The position numbers were made by a program, and so were the translations under genes. Below, in pieces: positions 1-6,591 of a stretch of DNA of 10,571 nucleotides. This DNA is from an uncultured Clostridium sp. (lineage in GTDB: Bacteria > Bacillota > Clostridia > TANB77 > CAG-508), in assembly GCA_946497585.1 (NCBI GenBank), contig CAMMLF010000056.1:1-10571 (forward strand). Direction: 5' to 3'. A model generated the notes under the pieces. The model was not told the origin of the DNA. It did no database searches and saw only the letters and a list, made by a program, of their open reading frames with translations. Position 1 is the stretch's first letter. Each line of letters begins with the position of its first letter.

Positions 1-1
1 T

Positions 2-991
2 GCAATAATAATTGGAAATTTGAATAAAAGTGAACATGTAGATGCTTTAAAAATAAAAATAGTCACGTCATTTTATCCAATTTATATTATGACTCTAAAT
101 ATAACTAATGGGGCTGAAAATATAGAAGTAAGTAATATGGCAGAAAATTTTGTTGGCTGTATTCATGATTATACATTAACAACTACAGACTTAAAAAAGT
201 TTGAGGATGCAGCCATTTTCATTGAAAATGGCTATGATATGGAACAATTTATACAAAAAATAGTAGAATCATATCCAAACGTAAAAATAATAGATTCAAG
301 TGCTGAGATAACAAGACTTGCACAGGAAGAAAATTTAATTAACCAAGAATCTTCAATGCAACAAAATGTAGCGCAAAATATTGTAAGCTTAGATAAAGAA
401 TTTGATTTGGTACAAGAAGATGACGAAATAAATCCTCATTTTTGGACAAGTATAGATAATTATATATTGCAAGTAGAGGCTATAACAGATGGACTTAAAG
501 AATTAAATCCTTATAATAGTGATTTATTTGAACAAAATAAAAATACATACATACAAAAATTGCAAGATTTGAAAAATGAGTATAACAGTTATGATTTTGG
601 TGCAAATAGTAATGATGCAACTAGAGGAGCGCAAACCAATGATACAAGTAGCGAAAACAGTGTTAATGAAAGAAAAGTAGTATCATTAAATGAATCATTT
701 TCATATTTATTTAAGTTTATAGGTGTTAATGAAACTTTGATAGAAACAGACCATGAGCAAAGTTCACTATCTGCTGAAACAGTAAGAGGAGTAATAGAAG
801 AAGTTAAAGAAACAGGAATACAGGCAATAGTTATAGGACAAAATGACGGCGACCAAAATGCAAATTTAATAGCTAGCGAAACAGGCGCAAAAGTATATAG
901 ATTAAATGATGCAATGAGCGGAGATGGTTCATTAGACTCTTACATAAATACTATGAAAGAAAATTTAGAAATACTTAAAACAATGTTTTAA
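2..991 (+). CDS. Metal ABC transporter substrate-binding protein (ZnuA/AdcA/PsaA family), 5' end cut off
   Basis: Cluster A-I binding protein that captures Zn2+ or Mn2+ outside the membrane and passes it to the permease encoded two genes downstream. Numbered from the TTG codon at 20, it shows the HDY motif (H49), the NPHFW motif (H140), SLNESFSYLF (residues 222-231) and a late Asp (D297), matching the four ligand positions of the family. The third ligand position, His in ZnuA and Glu in PsaA, appears to be Asn (N224). There is no His-rich loop; the loop before H140 is acidic (EDDE), and residues 191-217 form an Asn/Ser/Thr-rich linker. The frame stays open to base 2 and reads AIIIGN before the TTG, so the signal peptide or membrane anchor and true start lie outside the window; TTG 20 is only the first in-window start-like codon. 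It heads an operon with the ATPase and permease. Family is certain from motifs and context; the metal is not. Confidence 0.9.
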   Translation, partial: AIIIGNLNKSEHVDALKIKIVTSFYPIYIMTLNITNGAENIEVSNMAENFVGCIHDYTLTTTDLKKFEDAAIFIENGYDMEQFIQKIVESYPNVKIIDSSAEITRLAQEENLINQESSMQQNVAQNIVSLDKEFDLVQEDDEINPHFWTSIDNYILQVEAITDGLKELNPYNSDLFEQNKNTYIQKLQDLKNEYNSYDFGANSNDATRGAQTNDTSSENSVNERKVVSLNESFSYLFKFIGVNETLIETDHEQSSLSAETVRGVIEEVKETGIQAIVIGQNDGDQNANLIASETGAKVYRLNDAMSGDGSLDSYINTMKENLEILKTMF

Positions 992-1000
992 AGTGATGGA

Positions 1001-1074
1001 ACGTGTGTCAATGGGGACGCCCCTTTTTGACACTATCGTGTCAAGAAGGGACGTCCCCATTGACACCATTGACA
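1001..1074. repeat. REPIN-like inverted repeat, GGGACG family, between binding protein and ATPase genes
   Basis: Two 29-nt arms (1005-1033 and 1038-1066) are reverse complements at 27 of 29 positions and are separated by the 4-nt loop TATC. Each arm is itself an imperfect palindrome, GTGTCAA...TTGACAC, around the core GGGGACG. Remnants of further units lie outside the arms: GGAACG at about 998-1003 and ATTGACAG at 1067-1074. The element occupies most of the gap between the two genes and ends before the AAAGGA ribosome site at 1089-1094. A related copy with the same TATC loop and orientation lies at 5543-5648. GGGACG-core palindromes of this kind are known as dispersed REP-type elements in Firmicutes, in some genomes linked to REP-associated tyrosine transposases; no transposase is present here. 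Confidence 0.85.
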
Positions 1075-1105
1075 GAAAAATTAAAAAGAAAGGACTATAT
1101 TATTG

Positions 1106-1831
1106 ATGGAAAGTTGTGGTTTTCATTGTACAAAGATTGAAAATTTATCAGTAAAAATAGAAAAAGAAGAGATAATAAAAGATATAAACATAGAAGTACA
1201 TTGTGGAGAACTTTTGATGATTATAGGCAGAAATGGTGCAGGAAAATCCACATTATTAAAGTCAATTCTAGGAGAAATAAATCATACTGGTAAAGTAGAA
1301 TTTTTTGATATGAAGGAAAATAAAAAGAAAAAAATTAAAATAGGCTATGTTCCACAACATTTAAATGTGGAAAGAGATATGCCAACTACTGTGTATGATA
1401 TGTTTGCATCATATATTTCAAATAAACCGGTATGGCTTATGAAGGATAAAAATTTATATAAAAAAATAAGAGAAGCCTTAAGAATGTTTGGTGCAGAAAA
1501 ATTGATAGATAAAAGAGTTGGAAATCTATCTGGTGGAGAACTTCAAAGAGTACTACTTTCAATAGCAACATCTCCAGTACCTAATTTATTAATCTTAGAT
1601 GAACCAGTATCAGGAGTTGATAGAAATGGAACAAAAGATTTTTATGAAATTCTATCAAATTTGAAAAAGCAATATGATATGTCAATAATACTCGTATCTC
1701 ATGACTTAGACTTGGTAAAAAAGTATGCAGATAGAGTAATATTGCTAGATAAAGAGGTCGTAAAAGAAGGAACAGCAGAGGAAGTTTTTAAAAGTGATGA
1801 ATTTATAGAGAGATTTGGAGAAATAGCATAA
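1106..1831 (+). CDS. Metal ABC transporter ATP-binding protein (ZnuC/AdcC type)
   Basis: Cytoplasmic ATPase that powers metal import with the downstream permease and upstream binding protein. The 241 residues hold a full ABC set: Walker A GRNGAGKST (41-49), Q-loop glutamine in YVPQH (Q84), signature LSGGE (141-145), Walker B LLILDEP (161-167) and H-loop histidine in VSHD (H199). The length is normal for a single nucleotide-binding domain. The N-terminus carries CGFHC (C4, H7, C8), followed by HCGE (H32, C33) just before Walker A, a Cys/His pattern that might bind metal. The start is ambiguous: ATG at 1106 is preceded directly by an in-frame TTG at 1103, and the AAAGGA site at 1089-1094 suits either (8 or 11 nt). 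I chose the ATG. The permease ATG follows 89 nt after the stop with no terminator, so the two are cotranscribed. Confidence 0.93.
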   Translation: MESCGFHCTKIENLSVKIEKEEIIKDINIEVHCGELLMIIGRNGAGKSTLLKSILGEINHTGKVEFFDMKENKKKKIKIGYVPQHLNVERDMPTTVYDMFASYISNKPVWLMKDKNLYKKIREALRMFGAEKLIDKRVGNLSGGELQRVLLSIATSPVPNLLILDEPVSGVDRNGTKDFYEILSNLKKQYDMSIILVSHDLDLVKKYADRVILLDKEVVKEGTAEEVFKSDEFIERFGEIA

Positions 1832-1920
1832 ATCAATTAGAAGTGAGTTTATAAAGAAATTAGGTTATTCGAAAGTAAGAAATAATAATGGAAAGAATAC
1901 AGGGGAAGGAAGCAATAAAA

Positions 1921-2769
1921 ATGGAAGTAATATATAATATACTAGAATTAATATTCCCTTTTGACTTTATGCAATATACATTTATGAAAAATGCTTTTTT
2001 AGCAATACTATTAGTCTCACCAATATTTGCAATAATTGGTACAATGATAGTAAATAAAAAAATGGCATTCTTTTCTGATGCGCTAGGACATTCTGCCCTT
2101 ACAGGTATAGCAATAGGAATGCTTTTAGGAATGACAAATATTAATATATCAATGATAATATTTGCTGTAATATTTGCTCTTTTACTAAATTTTATAAAAA
2201 GCAAGACAACATATGGTGCTGATACAATTATAAGTGTATTTTCATCAATAGCAATTGCACTTGGACTTGCTATCTTAGCTCAAAGTGGAAGTTTTAATAA
2301 GTATTCTAGTTATTTAGTTGGAGATATTTTAAGCATTTCAGAATCAGAAATATTGTATTTATTTGTTGCTTTTATATTAACATTTATATTTTGGTTTTAT
2401 TTATTTAACAAAATAAATGCAGTAAGCTTAAACAGTACTCTAGCTAAGAGTAAAGGAATAAATGTAAAAGCAATGGAAAATATTTTTGCTATTTTAATTG
2501 CAGTCATGGTAATGATTTCAATTAGATGGGTTGGAATTTTACTAATAAATTCATTAATAATTTTGCCAGCAGCATCAAGCAGAAATATTTCAATGAATAT
2601 GAGAAGTTATCATTTATTTTCAATAATATTTGCACTATTTTCAGGAATTAGCGGACTTATTATTTCATACTACACAAATATACCAACAGGACCTATGATT
2701 GTAATTATTTCAGGAATTATATACTTTATAACTTTTGGAATAAAGAAAGTGGGAGTTCTGGATAAATAA
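1921..2769 (+). CDS. Metal ABC transporter permease (ZnuB/AdcB type, ABC-3 family)
   Basis: Integral membrane subunit that forms the import channel for Zn2+ or Mn2+. The 282 residues are mostly hydrophobic, with about eight membrane segments judged by eye, first at about 23-44. Family landmarks are the SDALGHSALTG stretch (52-62), the VGILLINSLIILPAA stretch (204-218) and TGPMIVIIS near the C-terminus (256-264). An in-frame ATG at 1888 would add 11 polar residues but has a poor ribosome site; ATG 1921 has GGGGAAGGAAG about 9 nt upstream and places the hydrophobic start where the family begins. It is the last gene of the metal-uptake operon. No classical terminator with a T-run follows; the REP hairpin at 2778-2806 is the only structure there. 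Zinc versus manganese cannot be decided from this subunit. Confidence 0.93.
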   Translation: MEVIYNILELIFPFDFMQYTFMKNAFLAILLVSPIFAIIGTMIVNKKMAFFSDALGHSALTGIAIGMLLGMTNINISMIIFAVIFALLLNFIKSKTTYGADTIISVFSSIAIALGLAILAQSGSFNKYSSYLVGDILSISESEILYLFVAFILTFIFWFYLFNKINAVSLNSTLAKSKGINVKAMENIFAILIAVMVMISIRWVGILLINSLIILPAASSRNISMNMRSYHLFSIIFALFSGISGLIISYYTNIPTGPMIVIISGIIYFITFGIKKVGVLDK

Positions 2770-2777
2770 TTTTCTGC

Positions 2778-2806
2778 TTGTCAATTGGGACGGTTCTATT
2801 TGACAA
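2778..2806. repeat. Single REP-like palindrome, GGGACG family
   Basis: TTGTCAA at 2778-2784 and TTGACAA at 2800-2806 are perfect 7-nt inverted arms around ATTGGGACGGTTCTA. This is one unit of the same family as the paired copies at 1005-1066 and 5543-5648, with the variant core GGGACGGTTC. It lies just after the permease stop and before the promoter of the next gene, so it could act as a weak 3' end or mRNA stabiliser; that is inference. Confidence 0.75.
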
Positions 2807-2839
2807 TTGACGTCGGCGGAAAAAGGATAAAAATCATAT

Positions 2840-2868
2840 TTGACAAATACTGGAATATATGATATAAT
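2840..2868 (+). promoter_or_regulatory. Sigma-A promoter with extended -10, for the 66-residue gene
   Basis: TTGACA (2840-2845), a 17-nt spacer and TATAAT (2863-2868), both perfect consensus hexamers, with a TGA extension (2860-2862) that gives an extended -10. The transcript would start near 2875, about 29 nt before the ATG at 2904. This is the best promoter match in the window. Confidence 0.9.
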
Positions 2869-2903
2869 ATAATGTACTAACTTGTTGAAGGAAGGTAAAA
2901 AAT

Positions 2904-3104
2904 ATGACTTATGTATCGATGGCGGAAAATTTGACTAAAGCTTATGGCTTAGAGCCAGATGGCAGATTTATTGAAACAGCAGACATCATTGCAGGAGAAG
3001 CACATCCTGCAATGGCAGAAACTATTCACTACTTAGTTGAAACCGCCTTAGAGCAGGAAGAGGCAGAGGAAAACGAAGTAGACCTTAAGAATGAGGTGGG
3101 ATAA
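2904..3104 (+). CDS. Small acidic protein of unknown function, 66 residues
   Basis: I do not recognise this protein. The reading frame is nonetheless convincing: a perfect promoter at 2840-2868, an AAGGAAGG ribosome site at 2888-2895 ending 8 nt before ATG, and a terminator directly at its 3' end, giving a monocistronic mRNA of about 250 nt. The 66 residues are soluble, with no signal peptide, membrane segment or Cys residue. The composition is strongly acidic, with 13 Glu and 3 Asp against 2 Lys and 1 Arg. A helix-prone first part (AENLTKAYGL, then ETADIIAGEA, then HYLVETALEQEE) ends in a Glu-rich tail. The last codons GAG GTG GGA form the left arm of the terminator, with the TAA in its loop. 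A small regulatory or protein-binding role is possible but not shown. Confidence 0.75.
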   Translation: MTYVSMAENLTKAYGLEPDGRFIETADIIAGEAHPAMAETIHYLVETALEQEEAEENEVDLKNEVG

Positions 3105-3123
3105 TTCCCATCTCTCTTTTTTT
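3093..3123 (+). terminator. Rho-independent terminator overlapping the end of the 66-residue gene
   Basis: A 9-bp stem pairs GAGGTGGGA (3093-3101) with TCCCATCTC (3106-3114), with one G-U pair and the loop TAAT, followed by a T-rich run at 3115-3123. The left arm is coding sequence and the stop codon lies in the loop. Confidence 0.88.
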
Positions 3124-3148
3124 GCCCATAATATTTATGAAAAATTTG

Positions 3149-3177
3149 TTGATAAACGTCATTTGTTATGATAATAT
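3149..3177 (+). promoter_or_regulatory. Probable promoter of pflB-pflA
   Basis: TTGATA (3149-3154), a 17-nt spacer and TAATAT (3172-3177) make a fair sigma-A match; the alternative TTGTTG (3146-3151) with GATAAT (3170-3175) has 18 nt. It lies between the terminator at 3093-3123 and pflB, where a promoter must exist. It leaves a leader of about 110 nt before the ATG. I see no clear palindromic Rex-type operator. Confidence 0.5.
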
Positions 3178-3296
3178 AGATGAGGAAAGAAATGAAAAAA
3201 GATGACATAATAGTCAACTCTTTTTGAGAGATTACCAACTTATGCATAATTTCTAGCGTAATGCAAAATATAAATAAAAATAAAGGAGGTAGAATT

Positions 3297-5531
3297 ATGG
3301 ATTTTAAAGAATGGGAAGGTTTTAATAAACAAGGAGAATGGACAAAGGAAATAGATGTAAGAGGCTTTATTCAAGCAAATTATACACCATATGATGGTGA
3401 TGAAAGTTTCTTAGCAAATGTTACTGAAAAAAGTGCTAAGTTATGGGATAAAATACAGGATTTATATAAAGTTGAAAGAGAAAAGGGAGTACTTGATGTA
3501 GATACAAAAACTCCTTCAGGAATAAATAGATATGAAGCGGGTTATGTTGATAAAGATTTAGAGACAATAGTTGGACTTCAAACAGACGCTCCACTAAAAA
3601 GAGCAATTATGCCAAATGGTGGTATAAGAATTGTTGAAAAATCTTGCGAAAGTTATGGATATAAAGTAGACCACGAGATTGAATATATATATCATGAGTT
3701 AAGAAAAACTCATAATGATGGCGTTTTTGCAGTATATACACCAGATATAAGAGCAGCTAGAAGTTCACACTTATTAACAGGACTTCCAGATGGATATGGA
3801 CGTGGAAGAATTATAGGTGATTACAGAAGAGTTGCTTTATATGGTGTAGACGTATTAATTGCTGAGAAACAAGATGAGCTAAACATATTAGATACAGATG
3901 AATTTACAGAAGAAGTAATTCGTGATAGAGAAGAGATTCATGACCAAATAGAAGCTTTAAAACAATTGAAAGCAATGGCTGAAAAATATGGATTTGATAT
4001 ATCTAAGCCTGCAAAAAATGCTCACGAAGCATTCCAATGGACATATTTTGCATATTTAGGTGCAATAAAAGACCAAAATGGTGCAGCAATGAGCTTAGGT
4101 AGAGTTTCTACATTTTTAGACATATATGTGGAAAGAGATTTGAAAAATGGAACAATTACAGAAGAATTTGCTCAAGAATTAATGGACCAATTTGTATTAA
4201 AACTAAGAATGGTAAGATTTTTAAGAGCTCCTGAGTACAATAGCTTATTTAGTGGTGACCCAGTTTGGGTAACTGAAAGCATTGGTGGCATGGGGATTGA
4301 TGGAAGAACATTAGTTACAAAAAATTCATTTAGATTACTTCATACATTAGAAGATTTAGGACCAGCTCCAGAACCAAATATAACAGTATTATGGTCAAAG
4401 AATTTACCAGAGGGATTTAAAAAGTATTGTGCAAAAATATCAATTGCAACATCTTCAATACAATACGAAAATGATGATTTAATGAGAATTACATTAGGAG
4501 ATGATTATGGAATTGCTTGCTGTGTATCTGCTATGAAAATAGGAAAGCAAATGCAATTCTTTGGCGCTAGAGCAAATTTAGCCAAAACACTTCTATATGC
4601 AATAAATGGTGGAAAAGACGAAATGTCTGGAAAACAAGTAGCTCCAAAATTTGAACCAATAACTTCTGAGTACTTAAATTATGATGAAGTAATGGAAAAA
4701 TTTGACCAAATGATGGATTATGTTGCAAAAATTTATATAAAAGCATTAAATGCAATCCATTATATGCATGATAAATATTCTTATGAAGCCTTAGAAATGG
4801 CTTTGCATGATAGAAAAATAAGAAGAACTATGGCTTGCGGAATTGCTGGTTTCTCAGTAGCCGTTGACTCTATTTCAGCTATAAAATATGCAAAAGTTAA
4901 AGTAATTAGAAATGATGATGGACTAGCAGTTGATTATGAAGTAGAAGGTGATTTCCCTAAATTCGGAAATGACGATGATAGAGTTGATGAAATAGCTGTA
5001 AACTTAGTTAAAACATTTATGAAGAAAATAGAAAAACATCAAATGTACAGAAATGCAGACCCAACATTATCTATTTTAACAATTACATCAAATGTTGTAT
5101 ATGGTAAAAATACTGGAAGTACACCAGATGGAAGAAAAGCAGGAGTTGCATTTGCACCTGGAGCAAACCCAATGCATGGAAGAGATGAGTCAGGAGCGCT
5201 TGCATCAATGAACTCAATAGCAAAACTTCCTTATGAATATTCAGAAGATGGTATTTCTTATACATTTGCTATAACACCATCTACACTTGGTCATAGTGAA
5301 GAAGAAAGAATTAATAATTTAACAAGTATGTTAGACGGATATTTTATGCAAACAGGACATCATATAAATGTAAACGTGTTTGATAGAAGCTTACTTATAG
5401 ATGCAATGAATCATCCTGAAAATTATCCTAATTTAACAATACGTGTATCAGGATATGCAGTAAACTTTGTAAAGCTTACTCGTGAACAACAAGAAGAAGT
5501 TATAGCTAGAACTATTCAAGAAAAAATTTAA
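3297..5531 (+). CDS. pflB: Formate C-acetyltransferase (pyruvate formate-lyase)
   Basis: Cytoplasmic glycyl-radical enzyme that splits pyruvate with CoA into acetyl-CoA and formate, the anaerobic alternative to pyruvate oxidation. The 744 residues match the usual family length. The catalytic Cys pair lies in GIACCVSAMK (C408-C409, codons 4518-4523), and the glycyl-radical site is RVSGYAVNF near the C-terminus (G719, codon GGA at 5451). The sequence is conserved throughout, with no frameshift. The start is ATG 3297, with AAAGGAGGT at 3282-3290 ideally placed; a further in-frame codon at 3261 would add 12 residues upstream of this ribosome site and is unlikely. The radical is installed by the activase encoded next. 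The two genes form an operon interrupted by a giant palindrome. Identification is near certain. Confidence 0.98.
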   Translation: MDFKEWEGFNKQGEWTKEIDVRGFIQANYTPYDGDESFLANVTEKSAKLWDKIQDLYKVEREKGVLDVDTKTPSGINRYEAGYVDKDLETIVGLQTDAPLKRAIMPNGGIRIVEKSCESYGYKVDHEIEYIYHELRKTHNDGVFAVYTPDIRAARSSHLLTGLPDGYGRGRIIGDYRRVALYGVDVLIAEKQDELNILDTDEFTEEVIRDREEIHDQIEALKQLKAMAEKYGFDISKPAKNAHEAFQWTYFAYLGAIKDQNGAAMSLGRVSTFLDIYVERDLKNGTITEEFAQELMDQFVLKLRMVRFLRAPEYNSLFSGDPVWVTESIGGMGIDGRTLVTKNSFRLLHTLEDLGPAPEPNITVLWSKNLPEGFKKYCAKISIATSSIQYENDDLMRITLGDDYGIACCVSAMKIGKQMQFFGARANLAKTLLYAINGGKDEMSGKQVAPKFEPITSEYLNYDEVMEKFDQMMDYVAKIYIKALNAIHYMHDKYSYEALEMALHDRKIRRTMACGIAGFSVAVDSISAIKYAKVKVIRNDDGLAVDYEVEGDFPKFGNDDDRVDEIAVNLVKTFMKKIEKHQMYRNADPTLSILTITSNVVYGKNTGSTPDGRKAGVAFAPGANPMHGRDESGALASMNSIAKLPYEYSEDGISYTFAITPSTLGHSEEERINNLTSMLDGYFMQTGHHINVNVFDRSLLIDAMNHPENYPNLTIRVSGYAVNFVKLTREQQEEVIARTIQEKI

Positions 5532-5542
5532 TTGATGTTAAT

Positions 5543-5648
5543 GTGTCAATGGGGACGCTGTCAATAGGGACGTGTCAATAGGGACGCCCCTTTTTGACAC
5601 TATCGTGTCAATGAAGGGACGTCCCTATTGACACGTCCCTATTGACAG
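5543..5648. repeat. Expanded nested REPIN-like palindrome between pflB and pflA
   Basis: The core is the same as at 1005-1066: arms 5572-5600 and 5605-5634 around the loop TATC (5601-5604). An extra 14-nt unit on each side, CTGTCAATAGGGAC at 5558-5571 and its exact reverse complement at 5635-5648, extends the inverted repeat to about 43 bp per arm. A third left-hand unit, GTGTCAATGGGGACG (5543-5557), has no partner on the right. The left side therefore carries three tandem units of TGTCAATRGGGAC and the right side two. In RNA this would be one of the most stable hairpins in the window. It ends 8 nt before the AAAAGGA ribosome site of pflA. Confidence 0.9.
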
Positions 5649-5671
5649 CGCAAAATAAAAAGGAGCAAGCA

Positions 5672-6400
5672 ATGAATAACGAAAACGTAACAGGAAGAAT
5701 ACACTCATTTGAAAGTTTAGGTGCAGTAGATGGACCGGGAATAAGATTTGTAGTATTTATGCAAGGGTGTCATCTAAAATGCAAGTATTGCCAAAATAGA
5801 GATACTTGGGATATTAATTCAGGTGAGCAATATACAGTAAAACAAGTTGTAGAAAAAATAATGAGGTATAAAAATTATATTGTTGCATCAAATGGAGGAG
5901 TTACCTTAAGCGGAGGAGAGCCACTTTTACAACAAGATTTTGTAATAAGCCTATTTCAAGAACTTAAAAAACAAAATATTTCTACGTGCTTAGATACTTC
6001 TGGAATGTTCACAATTACTGATAAAATAAAGCAAATTGTTGATTTGACAGATATATTTTTATTAGATATTAAATCTATTAATGATGAAACTTGCAAATGG
6101 CTTACAGGATCTTCAAATAGTTTAGAATTAGAGTTTGCAAAATACATTAATGAAAAAAATAAGAGAATATGGATTAGGCAAGTTTTAGTACCAGATATTA
6201 CAGATAAAAAAGAGGATTTGCTTAAATTAAAAGATTTTCTAAAGACAATTAATGTAGAAAAATTTGAGTTTTTACCTTATCACGATTTAGGAAAGTATAA
6301 ATGGGAAAAGCTTGGACTACCATATGAATTAGAAGATGTAAGAGTGGCAAGCAATAAAGATGTGGAAAGAGCAAAAGAAATAATGGAGATAGAGAAGTAG
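5672..6400 (+). CDS. pflA: Pyruvate formate-lyase-activating enzyme (radical SAM)
   Basis: Iron-sulfur enzyme that uses S-adenosylmethionine to abstract a hydrogen from the C-terminal glycine of PFL and so switch it on. The 242 residues are the standard length. The radical SAM cluster motif CHLKCKYC supplies C33, C37 and C40 (CX3CX2C), and the SAM-binding SGGEP follows at 80-84. The N-terminal GRIHSFESLGAVDGPGIRF is typical of PFL activases. The start is ATG 5672 with AAAAGGAGC at 5657-5665; an in-frame TTG at 5642 would begin inside the repeat and is rejected. It lies 140 nt after pflB, behind the long palindrome, with no promoter evident in the gap, so it probably depends on readthrough from pflB. 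A strong terminator follows at 6474-6514. Confidence 0.97.
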   Translation: MNNENVTGRIHSFESLGAVDGPGIRFVVFMQGCHLKCKYCQNRDTWDINSGEQYTVKQVVEKIMRYKNYIVASNGGVTLSGGEPLLQQDFVISLFQELKKQNISTCLDTSGMFTITDKIKQIVDLTDIFLLDIKSINDETCKWLTGSSNSLELEFAKYINEKNKRIWIRQVLVPDITDKKEDLLKLKDFLKTINVEKFEFLPYHDLGKYKWEKLGLPYELEDVRVASNKDVERAKEIMEIEK

Positions 6401-6473
6401 ATTTAAATGGTATCTCACTAAATAGGGTGGAAAATTCAGACTAAACTAACAGTCGACCGCACATATCTTGCAA

Positions 6474-6514
6474 AAATAGCCTATGTATTATAAAATATGC
6501 ATAGGTTATTTTTT
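6474..6514 (+). terminator. Rho-independent terminator of the pfl operon
   Basis: A 15-bp stem pairs 6474-6488 (AAATAGCCTATGTAT) with 6497-6511 (ATGCATAGGTTATTT), with two G-U pairs, an 8-nt loop and the T-run 6509-6514. It lies about 75 nt after the pflA stop; the intervening stretch is covered in the findings. Confidence 0.93.
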
Positions 6515-6591
6515 AGTATAAAAAAACCTAAAATAAAAGAAAGAATAGTAGCAAAATAAATGCAAGTTGTTATTATTTTGAGGTAAAAAAC

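Noticed and set aside
1860..2204. Open frame of 114 codons on the - strand
   Set aside because: It lies wholly antisense to the start of the permease gene, which has clear family motifs. Its hydrophobic content mirrors the complementary permease codons, and no ribosome site or family pattern supports it.
3161..3180. Rex (redox) operator upstream of pflB
   Set aside because: TTGTTA resembles one half-site, but the expected TAACAA half at the right spacing is missing.
4567..5265. Leftward open frames inside pflB
   Set aside because: They are antisense to highly conserved pyruvate formate-lyase sequence and encode His/Leu-rich strings typical of shadow frames.
5543..5648. Tandem TGTCAATAGGGAC units as a CRISPR array
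   Set aside because: The units abut each other with no spacers, switch orientation around a central TATC loop, and match dispersed REP-type copies elsewhere in the window.
5642..5671. TTG start of pflA inside the repeat
   Set aside because: It would translate the end of the palindrome and place the start ahead of the real ribosome site AAAAGGAGC at 5657-5665; family sequence begins after ATG 5672.
6424..6460. T-box riboswitch
   Set aside because: AGGGTGG and ACCGC are present, but there is no specifier stem, the preceding sequence is the pflA coding region, and the following gene is a penicillin-binding protein after a terminator. It is kept only as a low-interest finding.
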